From Pseudomonas xantholysinigenes (GTDB lineage: Bacteria > Pseudomonadota > Gammaproteobacteria > Pseudomonadales > Pseudomonadaceae): a DNA stretch of 64,000 bases. Below, piece after piece: positions 1 to 8,593 of this stretch (its first letter is position 1; each line of letters begins with the position of its first letter). The DNA lies in the NCBI RefSeq assembly GCF_014268885.2, contig NZ_CP077095.1, positions 310,001 through 374,000 of the forward strand, written 5' to 3'. The position numbers were made by a program, and so were the translations under genes. The notes beneath the pieces are model-generated. The model worked only from the letters and a program-made list of their open reading frames with translations, made no database searches and had not been told where the DNA came from.

Positions 1-2
1 AT

Positions 3-794
3 CCACGGATCGTCGGGGCGGGCGTGGTGTACATCGACGCCGACTACAACGTCATCACCTTGCGTGAGTTCCAGCCGATCTGCAGCATCCGTCCCAAGCG
101 CGTGATCCTGCGCGAGATCAAGAAGTACCAGACCCCCGACCAGTACACCCAGCAGTTGCAGCACAACCCGCGTGAGTCGCGGGTGGTCAAGGAGGCGGTC
201 AACACCACGCTCTCCTGTGCAGGTGCCGTGATTGGCTGGTTCGTGGTGTTCAGTGGCACCATTGCCGCGCCATTTTCCGGTGGCACCAGCCTGGTGCTGA
301 CCTACATCGGTGGTGCTGCCGCCACCGCCAGTAGCATCCAGTGCAGTATCGGTGTCATACGCACGGTGCGTGAAGTGACCAACCCGGCGGCCAACGATGC
401 CCTGGATGAGAGCCAGTGGTACCAAGCCGCCTCGAAAGTACTTGATGGTGTTTCCCTGCTGGGTGTCGGCGCGTCGGGGCTTAGCACGTTGAAGTACCTG
501 CAGGTACACAGGGCCGCAACCGGGCGTAGCTGGCTGGAACTGTCCAAGAGCCTCAGTCGTCAGCAGCGCAAGGCGCTGACCGATGAACTGTTGTCGATCA
601 AGCACCCAAGCCTGACGGCCAAGCAGATCAAGTTGCAGCAGGCTGCTGGGACCATGACCAAGCGCTATACGCCGACCGAGATCAGCCATGCCACGCAGAC
701 CCTGATGCGCGACTCGCTCGGCGCCACCTTGGGACTGGCTGGCAGTGCGACGGTACAGAGCATCGCCGTGGGGCTCTACGAGGAAGTCGAATGA
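3..794 (+). CDS. 3' part of an unknown protein, possibly a pore-forming toxin tail (5' end outside window)
   Basis: The reading frame is open from the first bases, reading PRIVGAGVVYIDADYNVITL, so the gene begins upstream of the window; the internal GTG at 24 is not a convincing start. The visible part has a glycine/alanine-rich hydrophobic hairpin (two predicted membrane segments roughly 60-115 residues in) followed by an alpha-helical charged tail. I recognise no catalytic motif. Its stop overlaps the start of the next gene (ATGATGATGA), and that gene and its neighbour are small membrane proteins. A large toxin with a membrane-inserting C-terminus and cognate immunity proteins would fit, but this is inference from layout only. 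Confidence 0.7.
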   Translation, partial: PRIVGAGVVYIDADYNVITLREFQPICSIRPKRVILREIKKYQTPDQYTQQLQHNPRESRVVKEAVNTTLSCAGAVIGWFVVFSGTIAAPFSGGTSLVLTYIGGAAATASSIQCSIGVIRTVREVTNPAANDALDESQWYQAASKVLDGVSLLGVGASGLSTLKYLQVHRAATGRSWLELSKSLSRQQRKALTDELLSIKHPSLTAKQIKLQQAAGTMTKRYTPTEISHATQTLMRDSLGATLGLAGSATVQSIAVGLYEEVE

Positions 795-1210
795 TGATGA
801 CGCCGGCAGACTTCCAGGCCTTCATGCGTCGTTACTTCGCGACATTCTTGCTGGGTTTTTTCATGTGCGTGATTTCTGCGGCGTTGTCATCGGGCCAATG
901 GATAGACAGCCATTGGCGTCACCACCCGGACAACCCCTCGTACACCCTGCTGGCCAGTGCCTTGTCCACCTTGTTGTTGTGTGGTGGGCACTTGGCGATG
1001 GTCCGTGGCCGTATCTGGGCCATGTGGTTGGTCCTGCCCGTGCCGGCAGTGGCCTTGTTGATGACGCTGAGCCTGGTCGGCAGCGGTTTGAATGCCGTGC
1101 TACTGGCGATCATGCTGGTGCTTCCTCTGCTCGCGCTGCTGGTCTTCAACAGTGGTCGCCATCGGGAAATGCGCCGGCGCCTGATAGAGCTGCGTCAGCT
1201 GAGGCGCTGA
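791..1210 (+). CDS. Small four-helix membrane protein, possible immunity protein, copy 1
   Basis: A 139-residue protein with about four hydrophobic segments (near residues 17-35, 52-70, 74-95, 97-120) and a basic C-terminus (SGRHREMRRRLIELRQLRR). The start codon overlaps the stop of the upstream gene by four bases, which points to translational coupling. The N-terminal RRYFATFLLGFF and the C-terminal REMRRRL closely match the next gene, so the two are tandem paralogues. I do not recognise the family. Function as immunity to the upstream protein is an inference from coupling, size and membrane topology. Confidence 0.75.
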   Translation: MMMTPADFQAFMRRYFATFLLGFFMCVISAALSSGQWIDSHWRHHPDNPSYTLLASALSTLLLCGGHLAMVRGRIWAMWLVLPVPAVALLMTLSLVGSGLNAVLLAIMLVLPLLALLVFNSGRHREMRRRLIELRQLRR

Positions 1211-1213
1211 CGC

Positions 1214-1648
1214 ATGACGTGTCAGATGCAACTCAAGGACTTTCTCCGACGCTACTTCGGCGTTTTCATCGGTGCGTTCTTCGCCTCGATCATCGCCGTT
1301 GCCTGGACCTTTGCCCTGGCCTGGAGCAGCTATTGCCGCAATTGCGCGCAGGATGGCCTGTTCCCCCTGGGCCTTTATGGCCTGTTTGCGCTGTTCGCTT
1401 TGGGCCATGGCGCCGTGGTGCGTGGGCGGGCTTGGGGTACCTGGCTGATCGCCGGCATGTGCATCGCGTGCATGCTGATCACCTTGCCCACCTATGGGCA
1501 CAGGCCGAACCTATTCATCTACACCGGCAGCCTGTTGGCGGCATTGGCGGCATTGGTGGCCTTGCTGCTGCTCAACAGCCAGCGCTATCGAGAGATGCGC
1601 AAGCGGCTGGCGGAGTATCGCCAGCAGCGGCGCCAGGCACGTCGCTAG
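1214..1648 (+). CDS. Small four-helix membrane protein, possible immunity protein, copy 2
   Basis: A 144-residue paralogue of the preceding gene starting three bases after its stop. Shared marks are RRYFGVFIGAFF at the N-terminus, a VVRGRAWGTWL segment mid-protein (VRGRIWAMWL in copy 1) and LLNSQRYREMRKRL at the C-terminus. It has four predicted membrane segments and a very basic tail. The N-terminal MTCQM is unlike copy 1, so the true start could be the ATG of MQLKDFLRRYF four codons on. Duplicated downstream membrane genes of this type are common behind polymorphic effectors; no direct evidence of that role is visible. Confidence 0.75.
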   Translation: MTCQMQLKDFLRRYFGVFIGAFFASIIAVAWTFALAWSSYCRNCAQDGLFPLGLYGLFALFALGHGAVVRGRAWGTWLIAGMCIACMLITLPTYGHRPNLFIYTGSLLAALAALVALLLLNSQRYREMRKRLAEYRQQRRQARR

Positions 1649-1747
1649 GGGCGGCAAGATCCCGCATCACTTCTCTGCTCCCGCTCCTGGCTCTCATCAC
1701 CATACTTGCCCTCGGATCGCCCGCTCGTCGCCGCAGTGGGTATGGTG

Positions 1748-1782
1748 TTGATAATGCTGGTTCGGTGGTTATACTAACCACC
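1748..1782 (+). promoter_or_regulatory. hicAB promoter with palindromic operator
   Basis: TTGATA (1748-1753) and TATACT (1770-1775) are spaced by 16 bases and make a strong sigma-70 promoter. A perfect 8-bp inverted repeat, GGTGGTTA-TAC-TAACCACC (1764-1782), covers the -10 hexamer. Toxin-antitoxin operons are repressed by antitoxin binding to such palindromes, so this is the likely HicB operator. Confidence 0.75.
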
Positions 1783-1808
1783 AATCGGCCAGCCCAAGGA
1801 ATGGGTTC

Positions 1809-2000
1809 ATGAACAGCCGTGAAATGATTTCGGTGATCGAGGCGGATGGTTGGTACCTGGTGCGTTGCAAAGGCAGCCACCATCACTTCAAGCACCCTGA
1901 CAAACCTGGGCTGGTAACCATCCCGCACCCGAAGAAGGACCTGCTGCCCGCCACCGCGGCCAGCATCCTGCGCCAGGCGCGGATCGTCTACGCCAGCTGA
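1809..2000 (+). CDS. hicA: HicA-type mRNA interferase toxin
   Basis: A 63-residue protein with the HicA double-stranded-RNA-binding fold signature: N-terminal SREMISVIEADGWYLVRCKG, then GSHHHFKHPD with the histidine needed for RNA cleavage, then VTIPHPKKDLLPATAASILRQA. HicA toxins cleave mRNA and arrest growth until neutralised by HicB. Length is typical. It lies 17 bases upstream of hicB in the usual toxin-first order, behind a strong promoter with an operator-like palindrome. Confidence 0.95.
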   Translation: MNSREMISVIEADGWYLVRCKGSHHHFKHPDKPGLVTIPHPKKDLLPATAASILRQARIVYAS

Positions 2001-2017
2001 CGAGGAGGCTTAATCCC

Positions 2018-2431
2018 ATGTTGTTTCCCATCGCCATCCTTCCCGGTGACGACCAGTACGCCTGGGGCGTTGAAGTGCCGGACATCCCTGGCTGCTTTTC
2101 GGCGGGTGAAGACCTCGACAACGCCATCGCCATGGCCCGCGAGGCGATCGAGGGCCATCTCGAGCTGCTCGCCCAGGACCAGCAGGAAATTCCCAAGGCC
2201 AGCAAGGTCGCCGTGCATGCGGCCAATCCGGCCTATGCCGGCTGCACCTGGGCGTTGATCGATATCGATATCACCCGCTACCTGGGCAAGGCCGAAAAGC
2301 TCAACATCACCCTGCCGGCCTACCTGCTCACCCGTATCGACAGCTATGTGCAGAACCACCCCGAACACAAGAGCCGCTCGGGCTTCCTGGCCGAGGCGGC
2401 GCTGAAGATCCTCCAGGGCGAGGGTAAGTAG
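2018..2431 (+). CDS. hicB: HicB-type antitoxin
   Basis: A 137-residue antitoxin. The N-terminal half is the HicB domain (FPIAILPGDDQYAWGVEVPD, then GCFSAGEDLDNAIAMAREAIEGHLE). The C-terminal half (YLGKAEKLNITLPAYLLTRID, then RSGFLAEAALKIL) is a ribbon-helix-helix-like DNA-binding segment. It would mask HicA and repress the operon through the palindrome at 1764-1782. The start is preceded by GAGGAGG. The gene ends against the convergent sensor kinase gene with no spacer. Confidence 0.94.
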   Translation: MLFPIAILPGDDQYAWGVEVPDIPGCFSAGEDLDNAIAMAREAIEGHLELLAQDQQEIPKASKVAVHAANPAYAGCTWALIDIDITRYLGKAEKLNITLPAYLLTRIDSYVQNHPEHKSRSGFLAEAALKILQGEGK

Positions 2432-3811
2432 TCAGGCCGTGCCACCGGTGGGCAGGCGCACGCTGACGCGCAGCCCGCCGCTTGCGCGGTTGCGCAGGAC
2501 CAATTCACCGCCATGACTGGCAGCAATGCGCTGGGCGATGCTCAGCCCCAGGCCGTAACCGCCCGAGGCCTGGTTGCGCGAGCCCTCGCCGCGCACGAAC
2601 GGGTCGGTGACGGTCGCCAGCAAACCCGGCGCGATGCCGGGGCCACGGTCGTCGATGTGGATGCACACCTCATGGCGGGTGCTTTCCAGGGTGACCGACA
2701 CCTCCCGGGCATAGCGCAGGGCATTGACCAGCAGGTTCTGCAGGCAACGTTGCAGCAACAGCGCATCGACCCGTGCCTGGCCCGCCTGGCCACGAATGGG
2801 CAACGGTTCTTCAGCGCTGGCAAGGTCGGCGCACAAGCGGGCCACCAGGCGATCGAGGTCCACTTGTTGCAGGTTCTGCTGCTCGCCCGCGCGCAGGTAG
2901 TCGAGCACCTGGCCGATCATCCCGTCCATCTGCGCGATGTTGTGGCGCAGGCGTTCCTTGTGTTCACCGTCTTCCAGCCGTTCCAGGCGCAGGCGCATGC
3001 GCGTCAGCGGTGTGCGCAGGTCGTGGGACACCGCAGCGAGAAAGTACGCCTTGTCGTTGACCATGCCGATCAGCCGCTGCTGCATGGCGTTGAAGGCCTG
3101 GGCGGCCTGGCGCACTTCCTCGGGGCCATCCAGCGGCAGCGGCGCTTGCGCGAGATTGTGGCCTAGGCCCCGGGCGGCGTCGGCCAGGCGGCGCAGCGGG
3201 CGCAGGCACAGGCGCACCGCCAGCAGGCACACCAGCAGCACGGCGACGATGCGCAGTGCGTAGACTCGCAGCAGGTAGTCGCTGATCAGCACCCAGGCCG
3301 ATTCGCCGCTCCAGCCCTGCAGCTCCTGGCCATCGATGATCAGCCAATGGCCATCGACCAGGGGCACGGCGAATTCCAGGTGGGCCTGGGCGGTACGCAG
3401 GCCGAACAGGCTGCGCCAGACGATCGGCTGACCCTGCTCGTCGGTGAGCTGGACCTTGAGCAAGCGTGCCTGTGGATCGCGGCCCAGCTCATAGGCCAGC
3501 GCCTGGTGCAGCAGCAGCTCGATCCGTCGATGGCCGCGGCGCTCGTCATGCTCGGCTGCCGGCACGGCTTCGGCGCAACGCACCTGGTAGTGACGGGGCA
3601 GCGCGAGCGCCGCGCCATGACAGTCGGCCTGGGCGATCAACGGCGCGCTGCGCGCCGCGATCAGCCGCACCGGCGCTTCCAGCACCTGGGCGAAACGCAC
3701 ATCGAACCAGATGCTGCTGGACAGCAACTGGATCACCAGGGTGCCGCTGATCATGATCAGCAGCAGTTGGCCAAACAGCGTGCGCGGCCACAGCCGACGG
3801 AGCCAGCGCAC
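2432..3811 (-). CDS. Two-component sensor histidine kinase
   Basis: A 459-residue EnvZ/OmpR-class kinase. It has a transmembrane segment near residues 13-35, a periplasmic domain of about 145 residues, a second transmembrane segment near 186-206, HAMP, a HisKA box AVSHDLRTPLTRMRLRLERL with phospho-acceptor His263, and a HATPase domain with N box NLLVNALRYA, DRGPGIAPG and GGYGLGLSIAQ. It begins with GTG one base after the response regulator stop, so the two are co-transcribed. The signal is not evident. The adjacent divergent siderophore receptor suggests a link to metal or iron uptake, which is inference. Confidence 0.93.
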   Translation of the reverse strand: MRWLRRLWPRTLFGQLLLIMISGTLVIQLLSSSIWFDVRFAQVLEAPVRLIAARSAPLIAQADCHGAALALPRHYQVRCAEAVPAAEHDERRGHRRIELLLHQALAYELGRDPQARLLKVQLTDEQGQPIVWRSLFGLRTAQAHLEFAVPLVDGHWLIIDGQELQGWSGESAWVLISDYLLRVYALRIVAVLLVCLLAVRLCLRPLRRLADAARGLGHNLAQAPLPLDGPEEVRQAAQAFNAMQQRLIGMVNDKAYFLAAVSHDLRTPLTRMRLRLERLEDGEHKERLRHNIAQMDGMIGQVLDYLRAGEQQNLQQVDLDRLVARLCADLASAEEPLPIRGQAGQARVDALLLQRCLQNLLVNALRYAREVSVTLESTRHEVCIHIDDRGPGIAPGLLATVTDPFVRGEGSRNQASGGYGLGLSIAQRIAASHGGELVLRNRASGGLRVSVRLPTGGTA

Positions 3812-3812
3812 T

Positions 3813-4532
3813 TCAGGCGCCCAGGGCTTCGCGGGCCAGGCTCAACAGGTAGCCTTCGTTGCGGATGGTGAGGATCTGCGCGCCATGGCCGCAGGCGCGG
3901 CGCAGTTGCTGGCGCAGGCGGCTGATGCACATGTCCACCGAACGGTCGTCGGGCAGGTGGTCGCGGCCGAACGCGCTGCGCGTCAGCTGATCGCGCGACA
4001 CCACGCGGTTGTTGGCCTCGAGCAGTTCGCGCAAGACCCGGTAGTCGGAGCGGGGCAGGGTCTGCGTTTGCCCATCGGGGTGGGTGAGCAGGCGCTTGAC
4101 GTGGTCCAGGCGAAAGCCGGCAAACACCTGTGGTTCAACGACCGGCTCTTGCGTCACGGCCTCCAGGCGTTGCGGCCGGCGCAGCACCGCCTTGATCCGC
4201 GCCACCAGTTCGCGGGGCTCGAACGGCTTGGCCAGGTAGTCGTCGGCGCCAACTTCCAGGCCAATGATGCGATCCAGAGTGCTGCCCTTGGCCGACAACA
4301 TGATCACCGCCAGGCCGGGTTGCGCCTGCAACTGTCGGCACAGGCTCAGGCCGTCCTCGCCGGGCAGCATCAGGTCGAGCACCACCAGGTCCACGGCGTG
4401 GCGCGCCAACTGCTCGCGCATCTGCTCACCGTCAGCGGCGGCCAGGGCCTGGTAACCGGCATCGGCCAGGTAATCGCAGAGAAGTTCGCGGATTTCGTCG
4501 TCATCGTCGACGACCAGCAGGGTCGTGCTCAT
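3813..4532 (-). CDS. OmpR-family response regulator
   Basis: A 239-residue regulator with a receiver domain (acidic pocket VVDDDDE near residue 7-13, phospho-acceptor Asp53 in VVLDLMLPGEDG, lysine in LAKPFEP) and a C-terminal winged helix (YRVLRELLEANNRVVSRDQL, then RSVDMCISRLRQQLRR and IRNEGYLL). I chose ATG at 4532 because MSTTLLVVDDDD is the standard start of such proteins; the open frame continues 25 codons further upstream with no receiver features. It is first in an operon with the kinase and divergent from the TonB receptor gene. Confidence 0.93.
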   Translation of the reverse strand: MSTTLLVVDDDDEIRELLCDYLADAGYQALAAADGEQMREQLARHAVDLVVLDLMLPGEDGLSLCRQLQAQPGLAVIMLSAKGSTLDRIIGLEVGADDYLAKPFEPRELVARIKAVLRRPQRLEAVTQEPVVEPQVFAGFRLDHVKRLLTHPDGQTQTLPRSDYRVLRELLEANNRVVSRDQLTRSAFGRDHLPDDRSVDMCISRLRQQLRRACGHGAQILTIRNEGYLLSLAREALGA

Positions 4533-4691
4533 GGTGCGGGGATACCTGTGCGAGGCAGCGTTTGGCTGCTCATTACGTTCGATTACATCCCCGTACATGC
4601 CATCCATGGAGCCGAAGGGGCGGATGCCTAGAATCGTAACAAAAAATCATCTGCGAATACGAAACCTTCCCAAATGGTACGACAGAGCATC

Positions 4692-6968
4692 ATGACCGAC
4701 GCATACCCCGTTCTCCGAGGCGGCAGTCGCCTCACCCCGCTTGCCTTCTTCGTCGCCCTTGGGCTGTCCGGCACTGCCGCAGCCGCCAACCAGGCCGTGG
4801 AGCTGGATGCCACCACCATCGACAGCAGCGCCTTGCCACTGGCCGACGACAGCGGCCAGATCGGCTACACCGTCGAAAGCACCCGCAGCTCGACCGGGCT
4901 GAAGCTGACGCCGCGACAAACCCCGCAGTCGGTCACCAGCATCACCCGCCAGCAGATGGACGACCGCGACATCCATACCATCGAGCAGGCGCTGGACACC
5001 ACGCCCGGGGTGAGCATGAGCAAGATGGAAGTGGGCGGGCGCACCGACTTCCGCGCCCGCGGCTATTCGATCAGCAACTGGAAGATCGACGGCTTGCAGT
5101 TCCCCGGCGGCTCGGACTTCAGCGGTGGCGGCAACGCCCTGAACATGGACCTGTACGAGCGCATCGACATCGTCCGTGGCGCCAACGGCCTGCTTGGCGG
5201 TACCGGTGATCCGTCGGCCACCGTCAACCTGATCCGCAAGGCACCGGGCAAGACCTTCGGTGGCAGCGCCTACGCCACCTACGGCAGTTGGGACAAACGC
5301 CGCCTGGGCGCCGACCTGAACCTGCCGCTGTCCGAGGATGGCCGCCTGCGCTCGCGTTTCGTCATGACCCAGCAGGACGCCAACTCGTTCCGCGACAACC
5401 AGTCCGAGCGCTCCCGCGCGGCCCTGGCCAACTTCGAGTTCGACCTGGACGACGCCACCACCCTCGGTGCCGGCTACCAGTACGAGTACAACAAGGTGGT
5501 CGGCGGCGGCTGGGGCGCCAACATCCCGATCTGGTACGGCGACGGCAGCAAGACCGACCTGCCGCGCAGCACCAACGTGGTGCCAAGCTGGAGCTTCGGC
5601 GAGTACATCACCCGCACCACCTTCGGCTCGCTGGCGCACCGCTTCGACAACGACTGGAGCCTGGACCTCAAGGTTGCCCAGAGCACAGGCGAGGCCCTCA
5701 ACCATCGCGGCCTGGCCAAGGTCAATTCATCCGGCCGCGGCGTCTATGGCGGCTACTGGGACCAGGACGGCAGTGGCGCGGTGCTCAACGGCCTGCACAG
5801 CTCCACCGACACCACCCAGCAATCGGCGCAGATCGACTTGTCTGGACCGTTCCAACTGCTGGGCCGCACCCATCAGGCGATGGTCGGCTACAACGACAGC
5901 CGCACCGTGGCCTGGTCGCCGCAGTACAGCTGCAGCATGGTCGGCGGCGGCAAGACGGTGAACAGCGGCGTGGGCTGCCAGTTCCGCGCCAACAACGGCC
6001 TGGGCCTGAGCAACTGGCTCGATGGCGTGGATGACGACTACGCCATGCTGGCCTCGAAGACCGGCCTGCACAGCAAGACCACCACCCGCCTGCAGGGCCT
6101 GTACGCCGCTACCCGCCTGAGCATCAGCGACCCACTGTCGGTGATCCTCGGCGTGCGCAGCACCGACTATTCGGCCACCACCCGCAACGTCAACGGCGCC
6201 CGCAGCAACCAGCAGAACAACGGCATCGTCACTCCCTACATGGGCGTGGTCTACGACCTGAACGACACCTACTCGCTGTACGCCAGCTACACCGACATCT
6301 TCAACCCGCAGACCGAAGAGACCGCCAGCGGCACCAAGGTCGAGCCGATCCGTGGCCAGAGCTACGAGAGCGGGATCAAGGGCGCCTGGTTCGATGGCCG
6401 CCTGAACGCGTCCGCCGCTTACTTCCGCACCAAGCAGGAAAACAAGGCGGTGATGGACGGCGACCTGCTGACCCCGACCGGCGCCACCGCCTACAAGGCC
6501 GGCTCCGGCCAGGAAACCGACGGCATCGACCTGGAAGTCGCCGGCGCCCTGACCCCGAACTGGAATGTCTATGCCGGCTACACCTACCTGCACTTCCGCC
6601 GCCTGGACAGCGACGGGCGCAGCGATCCCTCGCACCTGTTCAAGGCCTCGACCACCTATCGCCTGTCCGGTCCGCTGGACCGCCTGACCCTGGGGGCTGG
6701 CGTTACCGCGCAGAGCAACATCCGTGCGATCTCCTCGCCAGCCGGCCAGCCGAGCAATGGCGTCAGCCGCAGCGCGAGCGATGTGAACTGGTCGGGCTAT
6801 GCCATCTGGAATGCCATGGCCAAGTACCAGCTGACCGACGACACCAGCGTCAGCCTCAACGCCAACAACCTGTTCGACAAGCACTACTACACCCGTTACG
6901 GGTTCTATGCCGGGGCGATCTACGGTGATCCGCGCAACCTGGCGTTGACGGTGAGTACGGCGTTTTGA
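4692..6968 (+). CDS. TonB-dependent siderophore receptor
   Basis: A 758-residue outer-membrane receptor that imports a ferric siderophore using TonB energy. It shows a signal peptide (LTPLAFFVALGLSGTAAAA), a possible TonB box region at the mature N-terminus (VELDATTID), a plug domain with TPQSVTSITRQQMDDRD and ERIDIVRGANGLLGGTGDPS, and a long beta-barrel ending in LALTVSTAF, the terminal Phe used for barrel assembly. An in-frame ATG at 4674 is possible; 4692 places the signal peptide more normally. It is divergent from a two-component system that may control it. I saw no clear Fur box in the 160-base intergenic region. The 3' end overlaps the convergent DUF3079 gene by 49 bases. Confidence 0.93.
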   Translation: MTDAYPVLRGGSRLTPLAFFVALGLSGTAAAANQAVELDATTIDSSALPLADDSGQIGYTVESTRSSTGLKLTPRQTPQSVTSITRQQMDDRDIHTIEQALDTTPGVSMSKMEVGGRTDFRARGYSISNWKIDGLQFPGGSDFSGGGNALNMDLYERIDIVRGANGLLGGTGDPSATVNLIRKAPGKTFGGSAYATYGSWDKRRLGADLNLPLSEDGRLRSRFVMTQQDANSFRDNQSERSRAALANFEFDLDDATTLGAGYQYEYNKVVGGGWGANIPIWYGDGSKTDLPRSTNVVPSWSFGEYITRTTFGSLAHRFDNDWSLDLKVAQSTGEALNHRGLAKVNSSGRGVYGGYWDQDGSGAVLNGLHSSTDTTQQSAQIDLSGPFQLLGRTHQAMVGYNDSRTVAWSPQYSCSMVGGGKTVNSGVGCQFRANNGLGLSNWLDGVDDDYAMLASKTGLHSKTTTRLQGLYAATRLSISDPLSVILGVRSTDYSATTRNVNGARSNQQNNGIVTPYMGVVYDLNDTYSLYASYTDIFNPQTEETASGTKVEPIRGQSYESGIKGAWFDGRLNASAAYFRTKQENKAVMDGDLLTPTGATAYKAGSGQETDGIDLEVAGALTPNWNVYAGYTYLHFRRLDSDGRSDPSHLFKASTTYRLSGPLDRLTLGAGVTAQSNIRAISSPAGQPSNGVSRSASDVNWSGYAIWNAMAKYQLTDDTSVSLNANNLFDKHYYTRYGFYAGAIYGDPRNLALTVSTAF

Positions 6969-7177
6969 GCGCTGTTGGCTGGCAGATCTTGCGGTAGTGA
7001 TATCGGTTGATCCAGCCGGGTATCGAGCTGATCCCAATCCTCGCCGAACAGCTCCGCCGGATGCATGGTCCGCTCCGCCCCATTGCCGCAGGCCAGCGCC
7101 TTGGCCGGGCAGTACAGGTCGCAGCCCCAGCAGATCCGCTCCGGATGGCTGGGGTTGCTGGGAAATTTCTTGGCCAT
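6920..7177 (-). CDS. DUF3079 family small cysteine-rich protein
   Basis: An 85-residue protein whose N-terminal half, MAKKFPSNPSHPERICWGCD followed by YCPAKALACGNG and HPAELFGEDW, matches DUF3079 as I remember it. The CxxC, YC and AC cysteines suggest metal or Fe-S binding, but no function is established. The start has a strong GGAGGG ribosome site. The last 49 bases overlap the 3' end of the receptor gene on the other strand. It lies 78 bases downstream of nirK on the same strand and could be co-transcribed with it. Confidence 0.85.
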   Translation of the reverse strand: MAKKFPSNPSHPERICWGCDLYCPAKALACGNGAERTMHPAELFGEDWDQLDTRLDQPISLPQDLPANSAQNAVLTVNARLRGSP

Positions 7178-7255
7178 GGTCTCCCTCCATGAAGTGAGTG
7201 CCTGCGCTCAGGCTATGCCGCGCATGGCCAAGGGGCTTGACCGGGGTCAATGCCG

Positions 7256-8407
7256 CTAGCGGATAGGCCCCGGCGCTTCCAACTGGCTCATCAGGTCGTC
7301 GTTCCACGCGCCCTCGACCTGCACATGCGCCGCCGCGCCGAGCATCACCGCCTCGATCAGGTTGTGGTTGAGGTAGGTGTACAACCCAGGCTGGCGGAAG
7401 CTGTACAGCGCCGCCCCCGCCGCGCCCCCGGGGATAAACCAGGTTTCCAGGTTGCGTTGCGGCGGGTTGGCGAACTTGCCCGCCGCCCAGACATAGTCGC
7501 CATGGCCGCCGATCAAGTGCGGGCGGGTGTCGCGGTTGGCCTGGGAGTGGACGATCAGCACCGTCTCGCCGACCTTGGCGGTCAGCGCCTGCTTGCCGGT
7601 CAGCGCGCCGACGCTGCCGTTGAACACCACATGGCTCGGCACCAGCCCCTTCATCAGTTGGCTCATGTCGCCGAAGCTGGCCATGGGGTTGGCGTAGCGC
7701 TTGTATTTGCCGTCCTTGTCGCGGGGGATGTAGTAGTCCTGTTCACCGATGTACCACACCTTGTCGTACTTCAGCGGCCGGCCCTCGGCATCCTTCAGCC
7801 CCTCGCGCGGCAGCACCATGATCGCCCCGTTCATACCGCACACCACATGCCAGGGAATCATCGCCCCGCCCGGCGCGCAGTGGTACACGAACACCCCGGC
7901 ACGGTCGGCCTTGAAGCGCAGCTTCACCTGCTCGCCCGGTTTCACATGGGTCAGCTCGCCGCCGCCCAGGGCGCCGGTGGCGGCGTGGAAGTCGATGTTG
8001 TGCATCATGCTGTTGCTGGCCGGGTTGACCAGCGTGAGTTCCACATAGTCGCCTTCGTGCACCACCAGCAACGGCCCCGGCACCGAGCCGTTGAAGGTCA
8101 TGGCATGGATGTAGGCCCCGGCCGTGTCGATGGCCAGTTCCTTTTCCTCGATGACCATGCGGAACTCGACGATCCGCGGCTTGCCCGGCGCCCGTTGGCT
8201 GTGGGCATGGACCTGCGGTGGCGGCACCAGCTCGACGCTTACCCGTTCCAGCTTGGCCAGGTCCATGGCGGGGTCGGTGATCACGGCCGGCGCTGCCGGT
8301 GCGGCCTGGGCCAGACCGGCGCCGAGTACGGAAGTGCCGACGCCCAGCAACACCGTGCCGGCGAGCATGCCACGCCGGGTCAGGGCAACGCCTTCTTGCT
8401 CACTCAT
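7256..8407 (-). CDS. nirK: Copper-containing nitrite reductase NirK
   Basis: A 383-residue periplasmic enzyme reducing nitrite to nitric oxide. A twin-arginine-like signal ([17 protein letters not shown], then AGLAQAAPA) precedes two cupredoxin domains. [10 protein letters not shown] holds the catalytic Asp and a type-2 copper His. [20 protein letters not shown] supplies another type-2 His and the type-1 Cys, His and Met ligands. The third type-2 His is in [13 protein letters not shown]. The ribosome site is AAGGAG. I saw no Fnr/Dnr-type TTGAT-N4-ATCAA box upstream. There is no nitric-oxide reductase gene nearby, so the role in this strain (partial denitrification or nitrite detoxification) is open. 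It ends just beside the island junction at 8572. Confidence 0.95.
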   Translation of the reverse strand: MSEQEGVALTRRGMLAGTVLLGVGTSVLGAGLAQAAPAAPAVITDPAMDLAKLERVSVELVPPPQVHAHSQRAPGKPRIVEFRMVIEEKELAIDTAGAYIHAMTFNGSVPGPLLVVHEGDYVELTLVNPASNSMMHNIDFHAATGALGGGELTHVKPGEQVKLRFKADRAGVFVYHCAPGGAMIPWHVVCGMNGAIMVLPREGLKDAEGRPLKYDKVWYIGEQDYYIPRDKDGKYKRYANPMASFGDMSQLMKGLVPSHVVFNGSVGALTGKQALTAKVGETVLIVHSQANRDTRPHLIGGHGDYVWAAGKFANPPQRNLETWFIPGGAAGAALYSFRQPGLYTYLNHNLIEAVMLGAAAHVQVEGAWNDDLMSQLEAPGPIR

Positions 8408-8536
8408 GGGGCTTCTCCTTAAGTCGACGGGAATCGTCTGGCACAGGAATAGCCGCTTTAAACGTAAGGTTTATTGAGCGAAAACAAGAAGTGGGTGGGG
8501 TGGGCGATGTGTCGCAGGGGGTGGAGAGCTGAAACG

Positions 8537-8565
8537 AAAAAGCCTCGACGGAAGTCGAGGCTTTT
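8537..8565 (-). terminator. Hairpin terminator, probably of the ancestral tRNA gene
   Basis: A 12-bp perfect stem (AAAAGCCTCGAC / GTCGAGGCTTTT) with a four-base loop and A/T tracts on both sides. It can work in both directions. It directly follows the displaced tRNA 3' end at 8572-8593 read on the minus strand, the position expected for the original terminator of the tRNA gene in which the island inserted. Confidence 0.75.
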
Positions 8566-8571
8566 GGGAGA

Positions 8572-8593
8572 TGGTGCGGCACCAGGAGTCGAA
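8572..8593 (-). other. Displaced tRNA-Thr 3' end (distal attachment site of the island)
   Basis: TGGTGC-GGCACCAGGAGTCGAA matches the CCA end, acceptor strand and T-loop of tRNA-Thr at 16390-16412 (TGGTGCCGGCACCAGGAATCGAA) apart from one missing C and one A-to-G change. No tRNA body accompanies it. It sits in the same orientation as the intact tRNA and beside a terminator. Integration into a tRNA 3' end leaves such a fragment at the distal border. The two differences suggest an old insertion or a copy no longer under tRNA selection. Confidence 0.75.

Noticed and set aside
4533..4691. Fur box upstream of the siderophore receptor
   Set aside because: Only scattered AT-rich bases; nothing close to GATAATGATAATCATTATC.
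5727..7307. A 526-codon open frame on the minus strand
   Set aside because: Mostly antisense to the TonB receptor; no start signal and no domain.
8408..8536. Fnr/Dnr box upstream of nirK
   Set aside because: TTATTGAGCGAAAAC has only one plausible half-site.
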